A stretch of 64,000 bases of DNA. Source: Lineus longissimus. Lineage: Eukaryota > Nemertea > Pilidiophora > Heteronemertea > Lineidae. Every line of letters begins with the position of its first letter. The stretch's first letter is position 1. Of this stretch, positions 13,001 through 25,000 are shown in pieces. Location of the stretch: positions 18,928,437 through 18,992,436 of the forward strand of contig NC_088313.1 of the NCBI RefSeq assembly GCF_910592395.1, in the 5' to 3' direction. The notes below the pieces were generated by a model that saw only the letters and a list, made by a program, of their open reading frames with translations, was not told the DNA's origin and did no database searches. The translations under genes and the position numbers were made by a program.

Positions 13001-16000
13001 TACCTGGCACATAGAATATCAAACAAACGATCAGACATACGATGCAGGCATGCAACTCTTCCATGAAAGCAGTTTCTCCTTTTCCATAGACGTTGATATT
13101 GCACAATATATTGAAAAAATCTCTTATACATACAGCAACTTTATCTGGCACTAGGTCCCAAATTCAGACAATAGGATGCTTCTACAAGATATATATCAAT
13201 CAATGTCTGCTGATACTACACTGAGAAATTGCTTAAGTACACTCATATTTGTCATAACGTAACCACAGATATTGAGGATATCATGATTCAATGTCTTTGA
13301 TTTCATTAATGTGGTGGAAGGTAGTGCTAAGTGACCTCAGTGACCAAATTCAAAAACAAGTGTAAAGATGTATGATGTGGATAATCAACTACAGAAATGT
13401 ATTACTAATAGAAAGTCAGAGAGGGCAGGGATTGGAGTGGGTGGGAAAAGTACTTTAAAAGGTTCTAAATTACTCCCATGATAGTCAAACTTTGTTGAAG
13501 GCCATTAGATTAGTCACACTAATTTAACAATCACTTCCAAGGTCAAAAACTGTCACCAACACTATTCTAGATAAAAAAGGTTTCTACACCCTTGGTCACC
13601 ATGGAAACAGACAAAGTGCAACAAACAATTTACCAGAAGCTTTTGGGATCCTTGACACTTTACCATAACCTCGGAGCAGCCAAAAAAGACTGATTTAAAC
13701 CAACAACTTGTTTTGGCCAGAAACAGTGTTGCTAAACACCTTTGTGATCACAGATGGTGTTGCTGAAACACTCATGTGACCACGAAATGTGTTGCTAAAC
13801 ACTCACTCATGTTATGACAGATTGTGTAGCTGAACACTTTTGTGATCAGAGACAGCATTGCTGAACACTCATGTTAAAGAAGTGTAAAATCTAATTTTAA
13901 AGTAGTCTGTTTTGAAGGACAGAATACATCAAGTCAACACTAATTCCAAATAGCCACAAGCAACAGAAGAGGAAATGATAGAATCAGTAAAGAACAAAAG
14001 AGCTTGCCCAGGATCTGTTATGGCAGTGGCGAGTACGTGTCATGGATACAACAACCAATTGCCTTTAAACACTGTAAAGGCTCAGAGCCATTTTGGTGTC
14101 GTATGATTCTTGTGCCAAAATTCATCAACAAATTCTCAGCCCTTTTAGCAATCTTTGAAGTTGTAATTCCAAGCCAACACATTGTTTTATTGCTATTAAA
14201 ATGACATACAGTCATAAAAGTAAGAGTTCAGATTTCACAAATAAAAGGAAATAAATTGAGTGACAGGAAATACACTGAAATTTCACCAAACTGGAAATGT
14301 AACTTTCCATTTGCACCACCTTCAAGTAGTTTAAATAGTTTTTGAATATATATATCTTTGCTATTCAAGACTCCTACTCATAAATCACTTTCAATTGGAT
14401 CATGCACAAATCATAGTGACAACACCAAAACAAAGCACAAAATAAAAGATAAAGAATCACTGCAAGTCTGAAGCAATTGGTCTGAACAGCACCACACCAC
14501 AGTTGACTTTAAAGCACGTAGTGCACATGAATTAACCAACATGGTGGCGACAGGTAACCACAGTAACTGTTATTATGGTAAAATGTTTAAGATCAGGGTG
14601 TCCCTGTCTGTGAAGTTTAATAATACCTGACGAACCACCTTTTGTAGGAAGCAGAAGTGGGAAAAACAAGAAGGTATAAAATATTAATGATATAGGTTGA
14701 AAACTGAGGCCGGATGCTCGCTGGTGATTTATTTCATGGAAACTATTGCAATGGGCGATTCTCCTGACCGAGCAACGCAAAGGTAACCTGAAATATACAG
14801 GCTATACAACTGTTTGCTTTCATGAGTCTGGATGAAGCTGAAGTCATTTGCACTGATTTCGGGTGCCTTGCTGTACATAGAAAATCTTAAGTGGCCTTTT
14901 CTGGACGCCCTGTAGCTAACATGCATGAGTCGTGCTTATCCTCATTCTCAACCAAGATGTTGAAGAAACTTGGCATTATGACATAAGGAACACCCTCATC
15001 TTTCTCTTCATAAATGCAGAATTAATTCAGAAAATGTTAGCTCTTTACCAGTTATGCTAGTTCTGATTTCATGGCCAACATCAACCCCACCATAGAACTC
15101 GACCGCACAGGGAATTCAAAACAACATAGTATAGTGGGATGCAGATCTCAAAAGAATTCTATTAGATTTTCTCAAAGATGTCTGGTGCAATTCATCAGAC
15201 CTGCCAACTGCTTTGAAGAGACTGTAACCAGACCACCATTAACATTATAGCGTGCAATATCAACCAAATATCTACATGGCCAAACAGGTTTATCGTTCTC
15301 ATATTGGGCACCCCAATTATCAAACATGGTAATTGTGACAAAAACTACTCTCAAGAAATTAAGTGTTGCATAAATATTATACGCATCTAGTATACAGTAG
15401 TACATCATGGGCTACTTGAGGAAAATTATGAGCTTTTGACCTAAAGACCTACTGCTACTGGAGGTATGAAGAGTTAGAACATGACACTGACCAAGTGACC
15501 TGACCTACTTTGATATATTTTTCAGTAGAATGCAATGGATATATTTCACGTTTCAAAGTAGGTCACGAGGTCATGATCCACATTGGGTATAAATAGGTCA
15601 AGAGGTCAAAGGTTCATAATTTTCCCCAAGTAGCCCATCTACTACTGTCATCTTTATTTAGCCTGATTTCCTGGTAGATACTTGCTAACACCCTTTGGAC
15701 ATAACTTCAGTCCCGATCCACTCCACTACTTGAAAAGCCATGTGGGTAGCCTGTGAATCGAAAGAGAAACCGTGCTTGGCGTAACATATGCATCACATGT
15801 GACAACAAATGCATAATTGGTGCGGTTGGCAGGGAAACAGAAATCAAAGCTAAGAAAATGTAATCGTAAAAACCTTTATGATGTTTCTTAAGCATATATG
15901 GACCTGTTGAATCGGCAAAAAAATTCAAAAATCAAAAAGTGTCAACACTTAAACTGCTAGTTCACTTAAGATAACTGTGAACCTAATTAAAAGGCTTCTT

Positions 16001-19000
16001 AATGAGCCAGAACATGTTCATATTATACATCGTTTACAGCAATTGAACATTACATGTATGCACACTACGACAAAGTATGATAATACACAATCTGAAACGA
16101 ATTACTGAAAAGCATCATCGTTAGTGGAGAGTGAAGTCAAAAGCAGTACAGTACGCGCTTGAAGAAAACAGCAAGCAAAACCTTAAGAAATTTTGCTTTT
16201 TTTGTGGTGAGAGTATACCTTTGGACAATGTGACACAAGTTACGTTGATGACACAATAACGTTGGTACTTGTGACTTTAAGCACTGGTACCGCCAACAGT
16301 TTTTGACTTTCACCCAGATTTAAAATGAACCGGACTTAATACTTTTCTCAAGATTTTCACACGTTTAAGGTCTCACTTGCCAACAAATTAGTTCTATGAG
16401 ATTGTGATACCCTGAACTGCCACAGTGCAATATGATGCAAACACAGTGATGAAAATGTCTGAATTCGGCATGTCACAGCAGCTTGACGCAAGGGCCCAAC
16501 GCGCCGCGTAGCGGCAAAAAAGCGAAGCTGGCGAAACATTTATAACGGGTCACCGTCACTTATTATTGGACTTATAGCGCATTTACGGGGTTGCAACTAT
16601 TTTGCTTTATAGTGTCACCAGGAAAGAAAAGCATGCGACCTAACGCCGATCTATTTGTATAAAGTGATAATTTGAAGGTATATAGTAGGAAATATCAATA
16701 AAATAATCATTCCATGTCGTCTTTTGAGGGCATTTTTGATTGTAAAAAATATATGTGTACGTCACCGTAGTCTCTGCAATGATAATTTTATCAGAGCAGT
16801 CTCGCGCAAGTAGAAGTTCTTTACCTATTAGTTCTTCACTTATTAGTCTCAACGTCTGGCGCAAAGCCAGACGTTTTCCATTACGATTTCACTACGATGT
16901 TTGACAAGAAGGAGCAGTGCGCGAGATATGCTAATGAGCAGACTTCCCTCGCTTGAGTTTCTGAAGAATGTTCCATATCGCGCTAAGCTCATCACTGCTG
17001 ATTATGACAGGCGTGCAACGGTAGGTATTTGCTCCCCAGCTTCCACCCTAATACGGTACAATAAGTTACCATTTGATGGGAATGGGACAATGCCCTCACT
17101 GTGTATGGAGTCATAGGGATAAGAAGACATTATTCATTAGTGTTGGTACAAGTGATTTTGCCCAAAAAGCATGTGCATTCAAAAAACAAAATATGCAAGG
17201 TATCACGTACATGACCATGACGACGTGCAGAAAGTGCACTGGCCAGTGCATACCCTATGGCTATGTACTAGTAAACATGGTAAACATGAACAACATCATT
17301 ATTCATCGGCAGTTCATTTTACTCCGAGCTTTTCCTGAAACATATAGCCATGATGATTAGGCCTACCATGTACCATGACATGACCAATAACAGCACTAGA
17401 TCATGTAGATGTCAACAAGTTCACATGAACCGTATAATCCCGCATGGCACATGTGGGGCATGCGTCTAAACCAAAGCCCCAAAATCACTTGTTTTGGTCT
17501 ATTTCACTTGTGTTTCCCCCGTCTCCCAGTCCATAATACATTTACAGTTTACAATCCCCGATCATGGCCCAACAAAAGGTCATCGGTTGACTAAAGGAAC
17601 ACAACTGTTCAATGGATTTATAGTTGAATGCGATCAAACTACGTCTTTTCAATCGTGGATTGTAAATTTAACCCCATGGGCCTAGGGAAGGCCCTATAAC
17701 AATACTTTCGACACAGTTATTATCTCCGCTGCCTCCACCATGTTACACGCAGTGCTCACTGCTGATTTTAAAAAATGCACCACCTAGTCAAAACAGGACA
17801 TATGTTCTTCTAGGAATAGATCTCTTTCCAATATTTCGTCATTCCACTATCGTCATCACCTCATGATACTTTCATTGACATTACAGGCACACATCCACAG
17901 AGCACTCTTCAAATCATCTACACAGTGGTTATCCAACTAGGATTATAAAGGTAATTTCTAAGCCCCGCACAGTGGGTTTCACTCTTGATAAAGGGGCACT
18001 ATTGCTAGCAGCTAGGTAGGCAAGATAAAGTTAGACGAAGTAGCCGATAGGGGTCTCTCACCCCTCAAAGTCCGTCACAACTATTCAAGCTTGTACAAGG
18101 AATACATGCAGCGCTGACTCTCACAAGACCCAATGGGAATGTCGCACAGTCATCTGTCAAAAACAAGACCTATGTTGTAGTATGATCTCTTGCCAATATT
18201 TAATAATTGCACTATCGTCATCACCTCATCATACTTCATTGACATTGCAGGCACACATTTACATAGACCACTGTTGCAATGAACGACACAGTCGCTATCC
18301 AAGTAGCATTATAGAGGTAATTATCATTATCATACCTCATTAGCATGTGAACCAATCGCGTCGCGTCCTTTGCGATCACGGCAAAGCCTCATGGAATAAT
18401 GTCTTTCACCGTTGAATAATTTTTCATATTCCATGCCTACAACTTCAATTTCTTCATATTCCATGGCTAGAAGTTCAATACTAATATAATATCCAAGATA
18501 AAGTTACAAGAAGTAGTCAATAGGGGTCTCTCACCTCTCACTGTATGTCCACACTATTCACGCTTGTACGAGGAATACATTCAATGCTGAATCTAACAAC
18601 ACCCAGTGCCCTTACTCTGTATATTATAGTCACTGGAAGATGGCCCATTTCACTCCTTGCTTCTACTTCACCTATAGTCTCATTGCATACGCCTCAGTTC
18701 TATGATATCACATTCACTTTCAGCTGTCATGCAACGCAACAACTGTGCTATCTGCCATCGCACATCAACGAAGAAGTGCAGCCGCCCACATTCCACCTCA
18801 CATCTGTCCGACCAGCTGCAATCCTCGAGGACGCCCCACTGTACCACGATTTCACTACGATGTTTGACAAGAAGGAGCAGTGCGCGAGATAGGCTAATGA
18901 GCAGACTTCCCTCGCTTGAGTTTCGGAAGAATGTTCCATATCGCGCTAAGCTGACCACTGCTGACCATGACAGGCGTGCATTGGACTGGTACAGGTTGGA

Positions 19001-22000
19001 ACTGAACATTGAATATGCTGGTGGTGACGCTTTCTGATGAGAAGTTGGTCGTGACTGATGCAGTATTGTTGGACTTGTCCACAGCATCGTTCAATCATTG
19101 CTCTCTGAGCTGCCTTGATTCTGTACTTACCCAAATACTAAGACCAAATGCCTGTTGACTGTGCTTTAAGAGAGACTGGCGCCATGCCTAGAGATATGAC
19201 TGACCCCTATTGGCAAATTTGTATGACTTTATCTTGCCTACCTAGCTGCTGCCTATAGTCTCCCTTTAACTGCGGAACACTTCAAAGTCGATAAAATGCC
19301 ATGTTCCACCTTTTAATGTGTTCAGACCGCCATTTTCAAAATAATCAAGTCAGGACACTGCCTTCTAGTCTCATAATAAATTTTGCTTTCCTCAATAATA
19401 ACATTTCTTCTTCTTCAATGATTTCATCATTCCAAACTTCTCCTCCTCTGACTTTTACAGGGGTACAGTCATGGCAATCAAAACCCAAATACTGAGACCA
19501 AATGCCTGTTGACTGTGCTTTAAGAGAGACTGGCGCCATGCCTAGTCTCTCTTAAAGCACAGTCAACAGACACCAACCCCCTCAGACTCAGAAACCACAA
19601 ACGCCCAACCCTTCCTGCTACCTTAATACTTCTGGATGCAATTAGGTCAAAGTCTTTGCAAAAACCAGTGCCATGCTCCATTTATCATGAGTTACTGAGA
19701 GTGGCTATAACATTTTCATCAGCATCTGTAGTAGAAGGCATAACTGGTAAATTCCTGCATTATGCATAAAATGGTGAGATAGGTACACAGAGATATTCGA
19801 CTGTCAGAGCAAGTATAGTTTTAGAATGTCACGAGGGTAATAGTAGGCCAACTGATACGTCATAGCTATTTAGATGCTGACTGGCTCAAGGAAAGCTTCA
19901 TAGTCTTCAATACTTGGACAAAGATTTTGAATCTTTCGACAACAGACTACACCACAGTGATTTACAAGATCTATTTCTTTAAAGCGGATATACAGCCAGA
20001 CAAACAGCCCTTTCGATCAACTGGATGAATAACAACAATAATAGGGGACAGTTAGTTCGCGAGACCTTTGACACGAGGGAGCACACTTTCCTCACAAACG
20101 ACTCACTGATTCAGATGCAAGTTGCTTCTAAATTCATCGATTCATAACAACATGCCAAGCACCTCTAAAAGAACAAAACAAGTCAAAGTGAATTTTTCAC
20201 AAGCATTCAATGCCACTCAATTTCCCTCAGTCGTTATAAAGGTAATTGCTGCATCGAATCATTACTATGAAATTTTCTATTTGCGAGATTCTGAATAGAA
20301 CCCCGTTGTCCACATTTTCAGTGGGTTGAGTCTAGCTAACTGATCTGCACCAGAGATTTTGATAGAAAATCAGAAGGTTCCTTTCTCGGTCGGTGAAAAT
20401 TTAAAAAATGTAGGCTTAAACGTGGGTTGTGTGATATCGCCTTTAAGGGTACCCATGATCAGATTGGAGACCTCTGAATAAGTAATGAACAGTTGGTTGA
20501 CACTTAGTAGGAACTTCATCATGTGAGCTTATTAATGATATACATGTACACTACCATACCAACTCAAGCCTGACATCAATTTTCATTTAAACAACGCTAT
20601 ATTTGAAAACAAGGTCCATTCAACAGGCATGAATTATGTGATATCAGAAATTTTGATTCAAATAGTGCAAAATGAGATATCTGATTAAGAGATATGACAA
20701 AGATATTGTTTGTTTGGTACAATTAGAAACATATATCATTTTGGAAGTAAAAACAGGTTTAATTGAAAAAATATCACAGATAGCCTTAAAGGATAACTTG
20801 TATCACCAAGTTGATCACCTCTGAAGGAGATAATATTTGAGTTGCCAGAAGAAGGAATACGGCCGAAATCAGAATGAAGAAGAATAAGCCTGGATTACCA
20901 GCTATTTTTCTAAAACAGCCGAGATTCTAATATAACCATATCTATGAAATGATTGAATTTAAAGCCACATCTGATTGGCAATTATTTTCAATTATCTTCA
21001 CGATAGAAGATCATCTAAGACACCAGCCATTGAATATGGATAAACTGGAGCTGGCATATCTCAGAACGATACTTTGTTGATTCCACGGAGCTCGATGATA
21101 AAGAACATCAAGGATAAGAAATTATGGAGATGCTAATTTCATCAGCAATGAATTTTACAGATTGCTGACAGAATTGATGCTGACATTTGCAATGAATTAA
21201 AAAAGAGAGCATTTGGTTGCATCATTTTTCAATAATATCAGGGTAGGACAATATAGGGTGCTTGCTTCATAATATCTAGTTACCCGAGACTATCGTATCG
21301 GAAAAACTTGGGGGAGGGAGATGAAACTGACGCAAACCTGTCCAGAAACATCAGAATACCACTTTCAATGTTGATAGTATGGCTCTCTTAGCCAACATAT
21401 CGATTACATCCCTGACAGACGTAAAGAAAAATGCAATGTTGACAATAATGTCTTGGAGTCAGGTTCCAAACACAAAAGATACAATCCACTGCCACTGTCA
21501 TGATCTGGCAATACCAACCCTTTTACTAAATCACCTATCAGTGGCTTTAGAAAGATAACATTACATATACGATTGTTGGGAAAAAAGTAAACCTACGCTT
21601 TGCTTTGTACAGCATCCAGACAAAGAAGAAATAATCCCCAGATCGCGCAGGAGTAACTTTAACCAAGATATATCTTCCTTGGAGCTAAGCTTAGTCAGGA
21701 TTGCATTTGTACATTTGTCGCCATGGGAACTGATATGCTGTCCCCTTTTATTGGTATACGAGCTGTTGTACACCTTTTAGAAGAATTGTACACCAAAAGG
21801 CATATATTACGCACCTTGGTGATGACTTGTGACATTATCATATGCCCATGCTATTAAGAATAAAGATAAGGATGCATAACTCTTGGTCATGAAGTATGGG
21901 GCAACCATTACACCATTCGTTGTTTCCAAAATGGCGAATCAATTTATTCCATATCCTGACTTAAAGTTGGCATTTGGCTTCTTTTAAAAATTTCTTTACA

Positions 22001-25000
22001 CTGACGGAGGTCTCTCTAAAAGTGCTTGTTCACAACTGTTGCCATAGCTTTTAGAAGCAATCTCAGGTTTCAAGGGACTGCTCAGATGTATACCTCTACC
22101 TGGAGAAGACTTGGTAGTATCTTTATCAAGCTTGAGTTGAGAGAATATCAAACAATGACAGAGTTCAATCGAGGAAATTCAGCAAAAGCCACCAGGTATA
22201 TTCTGATGACACAGATGTCGAATCCGTTATGTTAAATATTCAATGAAGTTGTCAGCAGGGAAGGGGTATTAGTAATGATTTAGCTGCTGAACCAAAGAGG
22301 ACCAATAGAATACAGAAACAACATAAGACTTTTGGTTATTCACTATAGTTTAGTTTAGATTAATAAGAGATGAAATGACAAAATTTATAGAAGTTTTGCA
22401 CTAACAGCTTTTGATTCAAGAGTTTGGGCTTTTTGCATTTCTACTTATATCATGGACAAAGTCTGTATACAAAACTCTAGTTCTTCACATCTAGTTTTCA
22501 CCGGTCCTGTGACGACCATACATATCGGGAATGTATTGCTATACTAACATCTGCCAAGCTAAACATAAAGGGTTGATGACGGTGACTGAATGAGGAAGGG
22601 GAGGGGAGGGGATCATATCACAGGGGTAGTGTTTGGCCGGATATAAGGCAACATGGAAACCACCAACTAAAGTTTAAGACATGATCAAGCTGTACAATGT
22701 AGCTTAAAGCGAGATGGAAGCAAACGAGATAATTGTGTTGGTGCAACCCAGCAATTACCGTTTTTGAGTTTAATTTTCAAATTGTCAACGAACGGATAAG
22801 ACCTTTAACAACTGCTCTATCGGTCGGTGCCTCAAGTGGCCCGTATCAGCAGATCGTTCAAACACAAGCTTTACTGATGAATGGCTGTGGCCTGGTTTTG
22901 AGAGGCAACTGATCGAGTCCAAAGCTTGGGTATAGGTCAAGAGGGGAACGGATAAGAGAGGTTAGATTTGGAGAGTTATATCGCAGTAAGCAATCTAGTA
23001 TGTGGCAATTCTGGGTCAAATCAAAAGGCTTTTTCACACGGAATAGCATGCATTTGAACCACATGCAAAGCAGAGTACTAATGACTAGGCTGACATATGG
23101 TAGGGAAAGTCCTGTGGCCAGTCGTCCATACATCACGCTCTTCTTGTGAACCAGGGCTACAGACAACTTCCATGATTCATTTTACAAACAACTTCTAGCT
23201 TTGTGAACATTCTGACTCCTCTTTCATTATTTTGTTCAGGTTATCAGACTACCTAAAGATCACCCTGGAAAAAGTCTTTTTGCTAATAGCAGCAGCACAT
23301 GCCGACGTATGCAAAGTAAGAGCATTAAGCTGTGATTGAAGCCAAGTTTATCAGGGAATTACACTCATGATTTAGGCCAGGCACTACCTGAATCATTTCG
23401 AATTTGTCTGTCCAAGGATGTCCCTATAGAAAGGCTCTACTGTATTTCGTTGCTAGTACTTGCTATACTATCCCTGCCGGAGTTCTTGCAACTGCTAATT
23501 AGTTATTTTATTTTTCCAGGGTGAGCATTGAGGGTTAGACTAATAGTTCAATGAAAGAAACGCTACATCACCTGAGTTCCCAGTGAATTTACCTAGTTTG
23601 TAAGAACAAATAAAAATGTCAAAAGTTGAATACAAAATAAAAAGCATAAAACGATTCGGTACAAAATGAGTTTTGGTTCAAGCAAATCTTGCATGCTGGG
23701 TGTCAATGCAGTAATGGCTAAATGCATGATACCGATAGAAAGATTTGAGAATCTAATCTAGACTAGAGAATCCCATCTATCCTCGATGATGTGAAATAGC
23801 TTAATGTGCTTAGCAACATGAATGGGTGGAATGTTGCTCAAAAGGTAATGTTAGTACATCTTCCCAGTGAATTGTCCACTTACATCTTCCTAGTTATTGA
23901 ATATTACATGTTGCCATAAAAAAAAAAAAAATGTTCACGTCACATTTTATAATTTTATTCGCAGAATCTTTCCTCACAATTTCAAGAGCCTCTATAACCA
24001 AACAGAAGTATTTATACCAGTCCATTCTGGCTACACCTTCTGACTGAATATATTACACTGTTGGTCCAATTTCGATCATCATTTTTACCAAGAATTAATA
24101 CATTTGCTTTCACTAGAGTTGATAAGCCACAAATTAACTGCCAGTCATAATCATAAAGTATCGGAAAAAAAGGTTGGTTTAATAACCATGAACTGAAAGC
24201 CAGTCAAAGTGAAACATGAAATAGGCAAATCAGTCGAAGAGTAATGGCAATAATCAAATGGTTCATTACTCCAGGTTCAAAGCATTTGCATTTTTTTCAG
24301 GCATCCGTCTATTTTGTTTTATTGGTTAAAGGCATTTTCTTGACTTCGTCCAGGAGTAACATCATATATTTGGAGATGAGTTTTTTAAATGTCGTATACA
24401 CCCAGCCACTATCAGGACTGGTACCACAGCCAGTTTACATGGTTAACGAGGATCGACAATGTGCAAATGGGAGTCCAAGAGCTATTTTAATGGATCACGC
24501 AATTTATAGATCAACGTGAACCTATTTCAAACGCAATTTCGGCTTTGCTAATGGAGATGAAATGCTTAAGATCCGGTTGATGAAAAAAAAAAGTTGGCCA
24601 AGCAGAGTACGAATGCAAAGGATAAATGTTTTCATTCAGAAATATAATTTTTATGATTTTATCTGTCTACATGTAATTGTGAATTTGTAGCCAATACCTT
24701 TGCTCAGTTTCAAAAATGCTTACTGGCTCACAGTGTGCTGAATAATTTTTCATCTTCACTGGGCGTACAATTTTGTAACAGCTATCCTTTTCGAGATGAT
24801 CCAAGATGAACGTACAAAGTATACACCATCTTTATACCTTACCTCTGACTGCTGAGAGTGCCAAAAATCTAAACACGGACCACAAAACAGGGTACAAAAA
24901 ACTAACATACACCTATTGCCATATTTCAATATCAATGTTCGTCCTTTGAATGAGACATGGAGACGCCTTTAAGAAAAAACGCGGAGAAATATGGACTGTT

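Larger units (their letters stand above)
17990..19271. mobile_element. ~1.3-kb element with ~65-base inverted ends
   Basis: AGCAGCTAGGTAGGCAAGAT and the next five bases (18007-18031) are perfectly inverted at 19226-19250. Similarity continues outward (AAAGGGGCACTAT versus AAAGGGAGACTAT) and inward to ATAGGGGTC. A third, internal end-like copy lies at 18498-18530. No transposase is recognisable, so this is a nonautonomous or decayed element. The reading frames inside (for example 18680-19087 minus, 18702-19037 plus) match no family I know. Confidence 0.65.

Noticed and set aside
18680-19087. 135-codon minus and 111-codon plus open frames.
   Set aside because: Both overlap the inverted-end repeat, match no family, and the duplicated block shows no coding constraint.
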